From the NCBI RefSeq assembly GCF_001905725.1, contig NZ_LIWB01000003.1, forward strand, positions 395,575 through 459,574: 64,000 nt of DNA, written 5' to 3'. Source of the DNA: Streptomyces sp. CB02400. GTDB lineage: Bacteria; Actinomycetota; Actinomycetes; Streptomycetales; Streptomycetaceae. A program made the translations under genes and the position numbers. Positions 16,879-25,497 of the stretch are shown here, in pieces; position 1 is the stretch's first letter, and every line of letters starts with the position of its first letter. Below the pieces are notes generated by a model, which saw only the letters and a program-made list of their open reading frames with translations, was not told where the DNA came from and did not search any database.

Positions 16879-17804
16879 CGGGTCACCTCCGGGCGGCCGA
16901 AGGAGTTGAACAGGCGGAGGTTCTTCTTCAGGCGCTGCAGCGGCGTCGGCGGCAGATTACGCGTCGAGCCACGGGCGTAGCGGCGCTCCAGGTAGTACTG
17001 GCCGACGCTGAAGACGCTGGTGAGGGCCAGGTACCAGATGGACGCCACGAAGTACATCTCGACCACCGCCAGCGAGGTGCTGGAGACGTCGGTGGACCGC
17101 TTGATGAGTTCGTTGAACTGCACCGCGTAGGCGAGCGACGAGGTCTTCAGCATGTTGATGAACTCGTTGCCCGTCGGCGGCACGATCACCCGCATCGCCT
17201 GTGGGAGCACCACCCGGCGCAGCGTCTTGGACTGGGTCATGCCCAGCGCGTGGGACGCCTCCGTCTGTCCCTCGTCGACGGACTGGATGCCCGCGCGGAC
17301 GATCTCGGACATGTACGCGGCCTCGTTGAGGCCGAGACCCAGCAGTGCCGCCAGGAACGGCGTCATCACCTGGTTCATCTCGTCCTTGTAGAACCCCAGG
17401 TTGAGCACGGGGAACACCAGCGCGATGTTGTACCAGATGAGCAGCTGGACCAGGACCGGCGTGCCGCGGAAGAACCAGACGTAGAAGTAGGCCACCGTGC
17501 TGGTGACCGGGTTCGACGACATCCGCATGACCGCGAGGATCACGCCCAGGACGAGGCCGAGCACCATGGCGAGCACGGAGATGTACAGCGTGTGCCAGGC
17601 GCCGGACAGGATCGTGCCGTCCGTGAGGTAGTCGGGGATGATGCCGTAGTTGATGTTCGCGTTGGAGAAGGCGATCCCGATCAGCACCAGGATGGCGACG
17701 ACCACCGCGCCGGCCACCCAGCGGCCGTAGTGGCGCACCGGGATAGCCTTGATCTGCTCCGGCGGCACCGATGACGCCGGAACCTTGTCAACCGTGTCTG
17801 TCAC
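16875..17804 (-). CDS. Amino-acid ABC transporter permease
   Basis: 309 residues with an extended N-terminus (about 30 residues before helix 1) and about five helices. The EAA coupling loop reads [20 protein letters not shown], which fits the His/Glu/Arg/opine importer class. [15 protein letters not shown] forms a cytosolic tail. It lies 28 bp downstream of the binding-protein gene. As the only permease in the operon it probably homodimerises. The exact amino acid is not readable. Confidence 0.93.
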   Translation of the reverse strand: MTDTVDKVPASSVPPEQIKAIPVRHYGRWVAGAVVVAILVLIGIAFSNANINYGIIPDYLTDGTILSGAWHTLYISVLAMVLGLVLGVILAVMRMSSNPVTSTVAYFYVWFFRGTPVLVQLLIWYNIALVFPVLNLGFYKDEMNQVMTPFLAALLGLGLNEAAYMSEIVRAGIQSVDEGQTEASHALGMTQSKTLRRVVLPQAMRVIVPPTGNEFINMLKTSSLAYAVQFNELIKRSTDVSSTSLAVVEMYFVASIWYLALTSVFSVGQYYLERRYARGSTRNLPPTPLQRLKKNLRLFNSFGRPEVTR

Positions 17805-17832
17805 AGCGACTGCCCTTCAGTGTTGCCGAGGT

Positions 17833-18792
17833 TCAGGAACCGCCGTTGATCTTCGCCTCGGTCACCGCACCGTCCGTGACGTTCCACTTCTCCAGGATCT
17901 TCGTGTACTCGCCGTTCTCGATGATGGCGTTCATGGCCGCCTGGAGGGCGTCCCGGAGCTGGGTGTCCTCCTTGCTGACGCCGATGCCGTACGGACCGGC
18001 CTCGATCTGCTCGCCGACGACCTCGAAGTCCTTGCCGCCGCCCGACGTCTTCGCGTTGTACGCCGCGACCGGGAAGTCGTTCAGGTCGGCGACGGACGCG
18101 CCCTGCTTCAGCCGGAGCAGCGCCTCGGGGTCGGTGTCGTAGGTCTGGAGCTTGATCGCCTTGTTGCCGTCCTCGGTGCACTTCTTGTTCTGCGCGTTCG
18201 CGATGCCCTCGGAGGTGGTGCCGCGCTGCAGCGCCACCACCTGGCCGCACAGGTCGTCCAGGGACTTGATGCCCTTGGGGTTGCCCTTCTGGACGAGGAT
18301 CGACGTACCGGCGGTGAAGTAGTCGACGAAGTCGATGCCGTCGCCGGCCTTCTTGCCGGTGTCCGAGTCGATGCCGTTCTGGCGGTCCGCGGTGTCGTTC
18401 ATCGCGGACATGATCACGTTGAAGCGGTCGGACTGCAGACCGACGATGAGCTGGTCGAACTTGCCGTTCTGGAAGTCGAACTCCACCCCGAGCTGCTTGC
18501 CCAGGGCCTCCGCGATGTCGGGGTCGATACCGACGGCCTTGCCGTCCTTCATGAACTCGACCGGCGGGTACGCGATGTCGGAGCCCACCTTGATGACGCC
18601 CGCCTTGCGGATGTCGGCCGGGAGCTTGTCGGCGAGCGGCGCGTTGGACGAGTCGGCGGTGTTGCTGTCGCTGCTCTTGTCCGTCTGGTCACCGCAGCCG
18701 GTGAGAATCAGTGCGCCTGCGACCGCGATCGCGCCGACCGCTGCAAGACGGGAACGCGCGGCGGTGGTACGACGGGTGGTGCTTGCGGTCAT
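17833..18792 (-). CDS. Amino-acid ABC transporter substrate-binding lipoprotein
   Basis: 319 residues. The type II signal peptide has RRTTAARSR, a hydrophobic core and the lipobox LTGC near residue 33. The mature protein has the SBP family 3 features KVGSDIAYPPVEFMKDGKA, VGIDPDIAEALGKQLG and a KFDQLIVGLQSDRFNVIMSA stretch. Start ATG 18792 follows AGGAACC. It is the first gene of the importer operon; the long upstream gap (18793-19375) carries its promoter. Specificity (glutamate or a basic amino acid) is undetermined. Confidence 0.93.
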   Translation of the reverse strand: MTASTTRRTTAARSRLAAVGAIAVAGALILTGCGDQTDKSSDSNTADSSNAPLADKLPADIRKAGVIKVGSDIAYPPVEFMKDGKAVGIDPDIAEALGKQLGVEFDFQNGKFDQLIVGLQSDRFNVIMSAMNDTADRQNGIDSDTGKKAGDGIDFVDYFTAGTSILVQKGNPKGIKSLDDLCGQVVALQRGTTSEGIANAQNKKCTEDGNKAIKLQTYDTDPEALLRLKQGASVADLNDFPVAAYNAKTSGGGKDFEVVGEQIEAGPYGIGVSKEDTQLRDALQAAMNAIIENGEYTKILEKWNVTDGAVTEAKINGGS

Positions 18793-19375
18793 GGTGGGTT
18801 CCTCCGGCGGATGGGTGGAGATGCCGATGGGTGGGCCACTGCCGATGGGTACCGACAGCGCCGCAGGTCGACGAGAACACACGTCTTCGAGTGTCGCGAC
18901 CTCGTGCGATTACGGCATCTTGCCATTCGGTCTGAGCCATTCAGGGGGCCCGCGATGTCAAAATCGGATAACGGGTGACACCCGAACCACACCACTCCGG
19001 GACATCTGACCGGACAGTCTGCGGGAATCATTCGTTCCGACCGGAAGATCTTCGGCTCATCCCAGGATTCGGACTCGCCCGCCGAGGTTTTTGTCGTGAT
19101 TGTGGGCTTGCTCGTAGACCGTCCCGACCTTGTCCTGATATGGAGCGACAATTCGGAGCGGCGGCATGTGACCTTCGCGTTATGGACTCGTCGCCGACGG
19201 CGTCCGTCCGGTAAGAAGGTTCTTTACACCCCTCATCCGGGGCTCAGGGCGCGTGTGCGGCGCGCCCGTCGTGTTCGGCCCGTACGCATCAACCCTCCGG
19301 GCCTTGCGCGGTCCCGCCCACCCCTCACCAGGAGTGGCAACCCTCAAACCGTGAACAATTAAGGGGTAAAACCAA
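18793..19375. promoter_or_regulatory. 583-bp divergent intergenic region (ABC importer / malic enzyme)
   Basis: No convincing gene on either strand. It is lower in GC than its surroundings at about 18900-19180 and 19340-19375, consistent with promoters on both sides. An 11-bp direct repeat TGCCGATGGGT occurs at 18822 and 18840, inside the leader of the binding-protein gene. GCCATTC occurs twice near 18920-18945. No riboswitch fold was recognised. The malic enzyme GTG follows an AT-rich leader without a strong Shine-Dalgarno. Confidence 0.5.
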
Positions 19376-20614
19376 GTGGCAGCGGAGATTGTCAATCCTC
19401 GCAGCGACAGCGAAAGCCGGAACGGTCATACGGAGCAGGGCAACGGGGCCGAGCCCCTTGACTCCTTCGACCCGGCGTTCGCGCTGCACCGCGGCGGCAA
19501 GATGGCTGTGCAGGCCACCGTGCCGATCCGCGACAAGGACGATCTGTCCCTGGCTTACACGCCCGGCGTCGCGAAGGTGTGCAGCGCGATCGCCGAGCAG
19601 CCGGACCTCGTCCACGACTACACGTGGAAGTCGCAGGTCGTCGCCGTCGTGACGGACGGTACGGCCGTGCTGGGACTCGGTGACATCGGTCCCGAGGCCT
19701 CCCTCCCGGTGATGGAGGGCAAAGCCATCCTCTTCAAGCAGTTCGGTGGTGTGGACGCGGTCCCGATCGCCCTGAACTGCACCGACGTGGACGAGATCGT
19801 CGAGACCGTGGTCCGGCTCGCCCCGTCCTTCGGCGGGGTGAACCTGGAGGACATCTCCGCGCCCCGCTGCTTCGAGATCGAGAAGCGGCTGCAGGAGCGG
19901 CTGGACATCCCGGTCTTCCACGACGACCAGCACGGCACGGCGGTCGTGTCCCTGGCGGCGCTGCGGAACGCGGCGCGGCTGAGCGGACGGACGCTCGGTG
20001 AGCTGCGGGCCGTGATCTCGGGCGCGGGCGCCGCGGGTGTCGCGATCGCCAAGATGCTGATCGAGGCCGGTATCGGCGATGTCGCCGTGGCCGACCGCAA
20101 GGGCGTCGTGTCGCGGGACCGCGAGGACCTCACGCCGATCAAGGCGGAGCTGGCGTCGTTCACCAACAAGGCCGGCCTCTCCGGATCGCTGGAGTCGGCG
20201 CTGGCCGGTGCCGACGTCTTCATCGGCGTCTCCGGCGGCACGGTGCCGGAGCCGGCGGTGGCGTCGATGGCCGAGGGCGCGTTCGTCTTCGCCATGGCCA
20301 ACCCCGACCCGGAGGTGCACCCGGAGGTCGCGCACAAGTACGCGGCGGTCGTGGCCACCGGGCGGTCGGACTTCCCGAACCAGATCAACAACGTGCTCGC
20401 GTTCCCCGGCATCTTCGCGGGGGCGCTCCAGGTGCGGGCCTCCCGGATCACCGAGGGGATGAAGCTGGCGGCGGCCGAGGCGCTGGCCTCGGTGGTCGGT
20501 GACGATCTCGCCGCCGACTACGTCATCCCGTCCCCGTTCGACGAGCGGGTCGCCCCCGCGGTGACGGCGGCGGTGGCCGCGGCCGCCCGGGCGGAGGGTG
20601 TCGCCCGCCGCTGA
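19376..20614 (+). CDS. NAD(P)-dependent malic enzyme
   Basis: 412 residues, the short bacterial malic enzyme type. It converts malate to pyruvate and CO2 with reduction of NAD(P). Seen: LAYTPGVAKVCSAI (substrate loop), GDIGPEASLPVMEGKAILFK, the metal-site region DDQHGTAVV, and the Rossmann GAGAAGVAIAKMLIEAGIGD. The conserved FAMANPDPEVHPE and SDFPNQINNVLAFPGIFAG follow. The leading ~40 residues are polar. GTG start at 19376 is the only one that keeps the full family N-terminus. It lies alone between a long promoter gap and a strong terminator. Confidence 0.93.
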   Translation: MAAEIVNPRSDSESRNGHTEQGNGAEPLDSFDPAFALHRGGKMAVQATVPIRDKDDLSLAYTPGVAKVCSAIAEQPDLVHDYTWKSQVVAVVTDGTAVLGLGDIGPEASLPVMEGKAILFKQFGGVDAVPIALNCTDVDEIVETVVRLAPSFGGVNLEDISAPRCFEIEKRLQERLDIPVFHDDQHGTAVVSLAALRNAARLSGRTLGELRAVISGAGAAGVAIAKMLIEAGIGDVAVADRKGVVSRDREDLTPIKAELASFTNKAGLSGSLESALAGADVFIGVSGGTVPEPAVASMAEGAFVFAMANPDPEVHPEVAHKYAAVVATGRSDFPNQINNVLAFPGIFAGALQVRASRITEGMKLAAAEALASVVGDDLAADYVIPSPFDERVAPAVTAAVAAAARAEGVARR

Positions 20615-20631
20615 AGCGCGCGGATCGTCGG

Positions 20632-20670
20632 CCGGCCCCGTCCCCGAGTGGACGGGGCCGGTTTCTTTTT
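20632..20670 (+). terminator. Rho-independent terminator after malic enzyme
   Basis: Perfect 12-bp stem CCGGCCCCGTCC / GGACGGGGCCGG (20632-20643, 20650-20661) with a 6-nt loop and a following T-rich tract TTTCTTTTT. It is the clearest intrinsic terminator in the window. Confidence 0.93.
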
Positions 20671-20778
20671 CCGGAGGCTTGGGCCGCCCGGGTGGCGGAT
20701 CCCACCGTGTGGCAAGAGGGCGTGTCTCACAGCGGGGCCTGGTTCCTTCGGCGGGGCGGGGAACCTATCGTCAAGGTC

Positions 20779-21744
20779 ATGTTCGCTGTCTACGCCGCCC
20801 GAATCGACCGCGACCAGCCGCTCGCGGGTCTGGAGACGGGAGAGCGTCCCGCTCCCGAGCCCCGGCCCGGCTGGAGCACCGTCACGGTCAAGGCCGCCTC
20901 CCTCAACCACCATGACCTCTGGTCCCTGCGGGGCGTGGGCCTCGCGGAGGACAAGCTGCCGATGATCCTCGGCTGCGACGCCGCCGGCGTCGACGAGGAC
21001 GGCAACGAGGTCGTCCTGCACTCGGTGATCGGACAGAGCGGCCACGGGGTGGGTCCCCGCGAGCCCCGGTCCATCCTGACCGAGCGCTACCAGGGCACGT
21101 TCGCCGAACAGGTCGCCGTGCCCACCTGGAACGTCCTGCCCAAGCCGAAGGAGCTCTCCTTCGAGGAGGCCGCCTGTCTGCCGACCGCCTGGCTGACCGC
21201 GTACCGGATGCTGTTCACCAACGCCGGGGTGCGGCCCGGGGATTCCGTACTGGTGCAGGGGGCCGGGGGTGGCGTCGCCACCGCCGCGATCGTGCTCGGC
21301 AAGGCCGCGGGGCTGCGGGTCTTCGCCACCAGCCGGGACGAGGCCAAGCGGAAGCGGGCCCTGGAACTCGGGGCCGTGGAGGCCGTGGAGACCGGGGCGC
21401 GGCTGCCGCAGCGGGTCGACGCGGTGATCGAGACCGTGGGGGCGGCCACCTGGTCCCACTCGGTGAAGTCGCTGCGGCCCGGCGGCACGGTGGTCATCTC
21501 CGGTGCCACCAGTGGTGACCGACCCTCGCACGCCGAGCTGACCCGGATCTTCTTCCTGGAGCTCAAGGTCGTCGGGTCGACCATGGGCACCAAGGACGAG
21601 CTGGAGGACCTGCTCTCCTTCTGCGCCGCCACGGGGGTGCGTCCCGTCATCGACGAGGTGCTGCCCATGGACCGGGCCCGGGAGGGCTTCGAGCGGATGG
21701 ATTCCGGCGGGCAGTTCGGCAAGATCGTGCTCACGAACCCCTGA
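20779..21744 (+). CDS. Zinc-binding dehydrogenase / quinone oxidoreductase family (MDR)
   Basis: 321 residues. The GroES-like domain contains VKAASLNHHDLWSLRGVG and LGCDAAGVDEDG; the Rossmann domain contains SVLVQGAGGGVATAAIVLGK and FATSRDEAKRKRALELG. The structural-zinc cysteines of classic alcohol dehydrogenases are not evident, so it belongs nearer the quinone oxidoreductases. It probably reduces a quinone or enone with NADPH. ATG 20779 starts the domain exactly; the longer in-frame reading from 20692 adds non-family residues. Confidence 0.88.
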   Translation: MFAVYAARIDRDQPLAGLETGERPAPEPRPGWSTVTVKAASLNHHDLWSLRGVGLAEDKLPMILGCDAAGVDEDGNEVVLHSVIGQSGHGVGPREPRSILTERYQGTFAEQVAVPTWNVLPKPKELSFEEAACLPTAWLTAYRMLFTNAGVRPGDSVLVQGAGGGVATAAIVLGKAAGLRVFATSRDEAKRKRALELGAVEAVETGARLPQRVDAVIETVGAATWSHSVKSLRPGGTVVISGATSGDRPSHAELTRIFFLELKVVGSTMGTKDELEDLLSFCAATGVRPVIDEVLPMDRAREGFERMDSGGQFGKIVLTNP

Positions 21745-21760
21745 GGGGGAGGCTCGCCTC

Positions 21761-21792
21761 GACGGCCGGCCCGGGTCTCCGGGCCGGCCGTC
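21761..21792 (+). terminator. GC-rich hairpin terminator
   Basis: Perfect 14-bp stem (21761-21774 with 21779-21792) and a GTCT tetraloop 17 bp past the dehydrogenase stop. Confidence 0.8.
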
Positions 21793-21797
21793 GGCAT

Positions 21798-21842
21798 GTC
21801 AACCGGGGTTGACGGAGGCGGAGTGTCAACGTATGTTGACAC
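21798..21842. promoter_or_regulatory. Two copies of a GTCAAC-N4-GTTGAC palindrome upstream of the HTH gene
   Basis: The first is GTCAAC-CGGG-GTTGAC (21798-21813). The second is extended, GTGTCAAC-GTAT-GTTGACAC (21823-21842), and ends just before the ATG at 21844. The two centres are 27 bp apart. The placement right over the start site fits an autoregulatory operator for the HTH protein encoded next. Confidence 0.7.
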
Positions 21843-21843
21843 C

Positions 21844-22053
21844 ATGACTGAGGCAACCGACCTCGCCGAGCGGGCGGGCGATCGCGACCCACGGGTCGGC
21901 CTGCGGGCCGTCGCCGCCCTGCGCCGGCTGCTGGAGCAACTGGAGACCGTGCAGGTGCGCAACGCGCGCCATCAGGGCTGGTCGTGGCAGGAGATCGCCA
22001 CCGAACTCGGAGTCAGCAGGCAGGCCGTGCACAAGAAGTACGGGAGGCATTGA
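21844..22053 (+). CDS. Small helix-turn-helix DNA-binding protein
   Basis: 69 residues. N-terminal helices (VGLRAVAALRRLLEQLETVQ) are followed by a C-terminal HTH (GWSWQEIATELGVSRQAVHKK), a sigma-4/homeodomain-like unit. Its start lies against the double palindrome and its TGA shares bases with the next ATG (TGATG), so the pair is translationally coupled. It is probably the repressor or regulator of its own operon. Confidence 0.8.
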   Translation: MTEATDLAERAGDRDPRVGLRAVAALRRLLEQLETVQVRNARHQGWSWQEIATELGVSRQAVHKKYGRH

Positions 22054-22616
22054 TGTTCGAGCGGTTCACCAAGGACGCCCGCGATGTGGTGAAGGGGGCG
22101 GTCGGGCACGCGGAGGAGGCGGGGGCCGAGCGGGTCGGTGCCGAGCATCTGCTGCTGGCCCTGCTCGACCGGGAAGGGAGCCGGGCCTCGTTCGCGCTGG
22201 CCGCCCTCGGTGCCGGTGAGCGACGGGAGTCGGTGCGGGCGGCGCTGGGGGAGGCGCGGCGGCGGGCCGGGCTGACGCAGGCCGAGACCGACGCCCTCGC
22301 CGGGCTCGGCATCGACGTGTCGGAGATCGTGGCCCGGGTGGAGGAGGTGCACGGGGCCGGGGCGATGTCCGGCGACCGGAAGGCCGGGGGCCGGAGGTCG
22401 GGACACCGGCCCTTCGACCGCGCGGCCAAGGACGTCCTCACGGGCGCCCTGCGCGCCGCCACCGCCCTGCGCGACCGCCGTATCGGCGACGAGCACCTTC
22501 TGCTCGCCCTGACGACCCGCCCCGGCGTCCCCGCCGAGGTCCTCGCCGACCACGGCGTGACGCACGAGTCCGTGACCCGGGTCCTCCACGGGGGCGGCGA
22601 GGCCAAGGCGGGCTGA
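22053..22616 (+). CDS. Clp N-terminal domain protein (two repeats, no ATPase)
   Basis: 187 residues with the ClpA/ClpC N-domain twice: MFERFTKDARDVVKGAVG ... VGAEHLLLALLDREGS, then FDRAAKDVLTGALRAAT ... IGDEHLLLALTTRPGV. There is no AAA module. In ClpC this domain docks adaptors and substrates, so a free copy may act as an adaptor, a decoy or a sensor. It overlaps the HTH gene by one base. Confidence 0.85.
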   Translation: MFERFTKDARDVVKGAVGHAEEAGAERVGAEHLLLALLDREGSRASFALAALGAGERRESVRAALGEARRRAGLTQAETDALAGLGIDVSEIVARVEEVHGAGAMSGDRKAGGRRSGHRPFDRAAKDVLTGALRAATALRDRRIGDEHLLLALTTRPGVPAEVLADHGVTHESVTRVLHGGGEAKAG

Positions 22617-23147
22617 CCCCGGCGCAGACCCAGCCCGAGGCGGAGTGACCCGAGCCGGTCCGGTCGGGGCCGGGGTGTCCCGCCGGGCCTGGGTTCGTCG
22701 GGGGGTGGGTGGGCCCGGAGGGCTTCGGCCTGGTCTGGGCGGGCGGGTCGGTCTTGCGGCCACGGCCGGGCTTTATCGGGCCTGGTGTGTTTCCGTCGGG
22801 CCGGGCTTTCGCCGAGGTGGGTGGGCCCGGAGGGCTTCGGCTCTGTTCGGGTGGGCAGGGCGGTTGTGGGGCCATGGTCGGGTTCGGTGCGTTCCTGCCG
22901 GGATCGTCAGAGGGGCACCGGTCAGATCAGCGATCCGTAGTGGTTCTGCGGCAGATTGTCACGCGCACGCCCGGCGCCCAGGCGACGTCGGGCACCCTCC
23001 TCGGTGAGGTCGCGAGAGCTCACCGACCAGCGTCCGGAGGGACGTGTCACGAGGGCTGACGACTCCCGCTGTTCAGCACCGGGGCACGAAGGCGATCGGC
23101 TTGTGTCCCTGAGCGACACAGGGGATCACTGAGCCGACCAGAGACGC
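22617..23147. repeat. Noncoding 531-bp gap with a degenerate ~112-bp direct repeat
   Basis: A 25-bp block occurs identically at 22705-22729 and 22817-22841. Flanking sequence is related but decayed (CCGGGCTTT occurs at about 22767 and 22801), so the unit is about 112 bp. G-rich on the plus strand. No gene with convincing codon bias; short open frames here are glycine/arginine artefacts. It separates the Clp-N gene from the end of the PadR gene. Confidence 0.6.
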
Positions 23148-24185
23148 TTACCGCTTCGGCGTGCGCAGGATCACCCCGATGTGGGCCGCTGCCGTGGACA
23201 GGTGGCGGCGGGCGTCGCGGAGTTGGTCCGGGGTGACTCCGTGGTCGCGGGCCGCGTCGCGGATGTCGTCCCGGAAGCGGTCCAGCAGGCGGTCGAGGTC
23301 GCGGGCCGGGTCGCCGGTGGAGTCCGCGGTGTCCTCGTGCGCCCAGGCCGGGGTGTAGTCGGCGGGGAAGTCCTCGGGTGTCTCGGAGTACGACGGCTCC
23401 GAGGTCTTGCCGGAGGTTCCCGCGCCGGTGCGGCCGAAGGCGAAGTCCTTGCCGAATCCGCTCATCTCCTTGGCCAGTTCACCGAGGCCCTCCCGCAGGC
23501 CCGTCGGCCAGTCGCCCCGGGCGAAGTGGTCCTGCACCTGCTCCTGGACCTGGCGCACGATGCGCTGCACCTCCTCCTGGGCCCTGTCCTGGGCCTCCTT
23601 GGCCTGGCGGCGGGCGCGCTGGGCCTCCTCGCGGGAGCGGCGGCTCTCGTCCTTGGCGCGGCGGGCCTGTTCCTTCCACTCCTGCTTGGCGCGGCGCATC
23701 TCCTCCTTGGCCGCCTGCCAGGCGTCCTTGTTGCCGAAGACCCCGAAGTCGCCGAAAGCGCCTTCCTCCTCGGTGGACGCCCCGCCCGTACGGTTCTGGC
23801 GGGCCTTGCCGGCCGCGGCCCGCATCTCGCGGCGCAGATCGCCCGCCGCGCCGCTGACGTCGGCCCGGATCTCGGCGGCCAGCTCGGCGACCGACTCCCG
23901 GATCTCCAGTTCCAGATCGGCCAGTTCGCCGCTGCGGTCGGCCAGTTCGGCGCGGCCGGCGTCCGTGATGGAGTACACCTTGCGGCCGCCCTCGGTGGTG
24001 TGGGTGACCAGGCCCTCCGCCTCCAGCTTGGCCAGGCGAGGGTAGACCGTGCCCGCCGACGGCGCGTACAGCCCCTGGAAGCGCTCTTCGAGGAGGCGGA
24101 TCACCTCGTAGCCGTGGCGCGGGGCCTCGTCCAGCAGCTTCAGCAGGTAGAGGCGGAGGCGTCCGTGGGCGAAGACGGGGGGCAT
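23148..24185 (-). CDS. PadR-family transcriptional regulator with long coiled-coil extension
   Basis: 345 residues, far longer than the usual ~110-180. The PadR winged helix is at 1-85 (LRLYLLKLLDEAPRHGYEVI, SAGTVYPRLAKLEAEGLV, GGRKVYSITDAGRAEL). A charged coiled coil follows at about 165-235 (KEEMRRAKQEWKEQARRAK, rich in Arg/Lys/Glu), then a polar region and a C-terminal helix bundle (LDRLLDRFRDDIRDAARDHG). ATG 24185 lies 1 bp from the DUF4097 stop. It probably represses the pair through the palindromes upstream of DUF4097. Confidence 0.88.
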   Translation of the reverse strand: MPPVFAHGRLRLYLLKLLDEAPRHGYEVIRLLEERFQGLYAPSAGTVYPRLAKLEAEGLVTHTTEGGRKVYSITDAGRAELADRSGELADLELEIRESVAELAAEIRADVSGAAGDLRREMRAAAGKARQNRTGGASTEEEGAFGDFGVFGNKDAWQAAKEEMRRAKQEWKEQARRAKDESRRSREEAQRARRQAKEAQDRAQEEVQRIVRQVQEQVQDHFARGDWPTGLREGLGELAKEMSGFGKDFAFGRTGAGTSGKTSEPSYSETPEDFPADYTPAWAHEDTADSTGDPARDLDRLLDRFRDDIRDAARDHGVTPDQLRDARRHLSTAAAHIGVILRTPKR

Positions 24186-24186
24186 G

Positions 24187-25059
24187 TCAGAGCACCTTCT
24201 TGTCGGTCGTACCGGCATTGTCTCCCGTGCCGTCCCGCGGTTCGGGCTCGTCCTCCGCGGCCGGGCGGCGCAGCAGGGCGATGGAGCCGGAGACGGTGGT
24301 GGCGCGCAGTTTGCCGCTGCCCGCGCCCAGACGGCCGGTGAGCTTGTGGGCGCCCCACATGCCCTGTACCCGGAGGTCGTCGAAGGCGTTGGAGATCGCG
24401 CCGCTCGCGGTGTTGGCCTCCACCTCGGCGTCCGCCGGGTCCGGCAGCCGGATGGCGATCTCGCCCGAGACGCTGGTCAGCTTGACGTCGGTGGGGCCGT
24501 CGGGGTCGAGGTCCACGATCATGGAGCCGCTGACCGTGTCCGCCCGTACGGAGGAGCCGGAGCCCTCGACGACGGTGAGGTCGCCGGAGACGGAGGCGAA
24601 GCGGAGGTCGCCGGTGACGGACTGGGCCTCCACGTTCCCCGAGACGGTGTCCGCGTGGACCGGGCCGGACAGGGCGACCAGGGTGGTGTCGCCGGCGACG
24701 CCCTTCACCGCGGCGGGGCCGTGGATGCCGGAGACCACGGCGCCGGCGCCGACCACGCCCACCTCGACCCGGGTCCGGGCCGGGACGGCCAGGGAGACCA
24801 CCGCGCTGCGGCGCCAGCCCTTGGGGTCCAGCCACTTGAGGAAGCCCTTCCAGGGGAGGTCGTCGTAGGCGACCGTGAGGGTGCCGTCCCGCTGGGTGAC
24901 CACGAGGGGTGGGCCGTCGATCTCGGAGACCTGGAGGTGGGCGGAGGGGTCGTCGGTGCCGACGATGTTCACGGTGCCGTTGACGATGCGGACGTGCAGG
25001 TTGCTCACGGGGGTGTCGAAGGTGAGCTTTGTGGGTTCCGCGACGGACCATTCGGGCAT
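24187..25059 (-). CDS. DUF4097-family beta-helical repeat protein
   Basis: 290 residues. From about residue 95 it is a series of short beta repeats of the form ADTVSGNVEAQSVTGDLRFA and LTSVSGEIAI, the right-handed beta-helix pattern of DUF4097 (adhesin-like) proteins. No signal peptide or membrane helix is evident, so it is probably cytosolic or peripheral. Related proteins pair with PadR regulators in many actinomycetes. Function unknown. It is first in the operon, preceded by the palindromic operator region. Confidence 0.85.
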   Translation of the reverse strand: MPEWSVAEPTKLTFDTPVSNLHVRIVNGTVNIVGTDDPSAHLQVSEIDGPPLVVTQRDGTLTVAYDDLPWKGFLKWLDPKGWRRSAVVSLAVPARTRVEVGVVGAGAVVSGIHGPAAVKGVAGDTTLVALSGPVHADTVSGNVEAQSVTGDLRFASVSGDLTVVEGSGSSVRADTVSGSMIVDLDPDGPTDVKLTSVSGEIAIRLPDPADAEVEANTASGAISNAFDDLRVQGMWGAHKLTGRLGAGSGKLRATTVSGSIALLRRPAAEDEPEPRDGTGDNAGTTDKKVL

Positions 25060-25100
25060 GGAGGGACCTCCTGGGAACGTAGCGGTCGACGGCGACGCGG

Positions 25101-25133
25101 CATATCGCGTCTTACGTGATTCACGATATATCG
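25101..25133. promoter_or_regulatory. PadR-type operator/promoter of the DUF4097-padR operon
   Basis: A low-GC stretch with CGTGA-T-TCACG (25115-25125) overlapping CGATATATCG (25124-25133), and ATATCGCG at 25102-25109. Such ATAT/CG-rich palindromes suit a PadR homodimer and lie 56-74 bp before the operon start. Autoregulation is inferred. Confidence 0.65.
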
Positions 25134-25319
25134 CGGCAGGGGAAAGTCAAGACACTCGTCCCGGTGATCCGTCGGCTTGTGAGTCGTGGGTGTGCCGAGG
25201 GTGATGTGGCGCCGGTGCTGGTGCGGGGGCGGGGAGTGTTCGCGCAGCCCGGCGCTTGCGGGGTGCCGTCGCGTCCACCCGTGCCGCCCCAGCGGCACGA
25301 CTGCCCGCGGAGCGCGGGG

Positions 25320-25412
25320 CGACGGCAGCGACTGCCCGAGGGTCGCGGGGCGGCGGCAGCGACTGCCCGAGGGTCGCGGGGCGACGGCAGCGACTGCCCG
25401 AGGGAGCGCGAA
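25320..25412. repeat. 31-bp tandem repeat, three units
   Basis: Units at 25320-25350, 25351-25381 and 25382-25412. The first two differ at one base (CGACGGC versus CGGCGGC); the third decays after its first 23 bases. A partial, diverged unit precedes them at about 25293-25319. Each unit contains GCAGCGACTGCCCGAGGG. The array is in noncoding DNA between DUF4097 and DUF6104 and has no spacers, so it is not CRISPR. The remainder of this 438-bp gap holds the PadR operator. Confidence 0.75.
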
Positions 25413-25497
25413 TGCCTGCGGGAACGCGGCTGCTCGCGGCCGATGCGGTGTGGGGGTGGGTGTGGTCAGGGTGACGGGGCACTGCCCCCGATGGGGA

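Noticed and set aside
22922..23119. Small minus-strand gene at 22.9-23.1 kb
   Set aside because: No ribosome site, domain or codon bias; lies in a repeat-bearing gap.
25320..25412. Possible CRISPR array at 25.3 kb
   Set aside because: The 31-bp units are contiguous without spacers, and no cas genes lie in the window.
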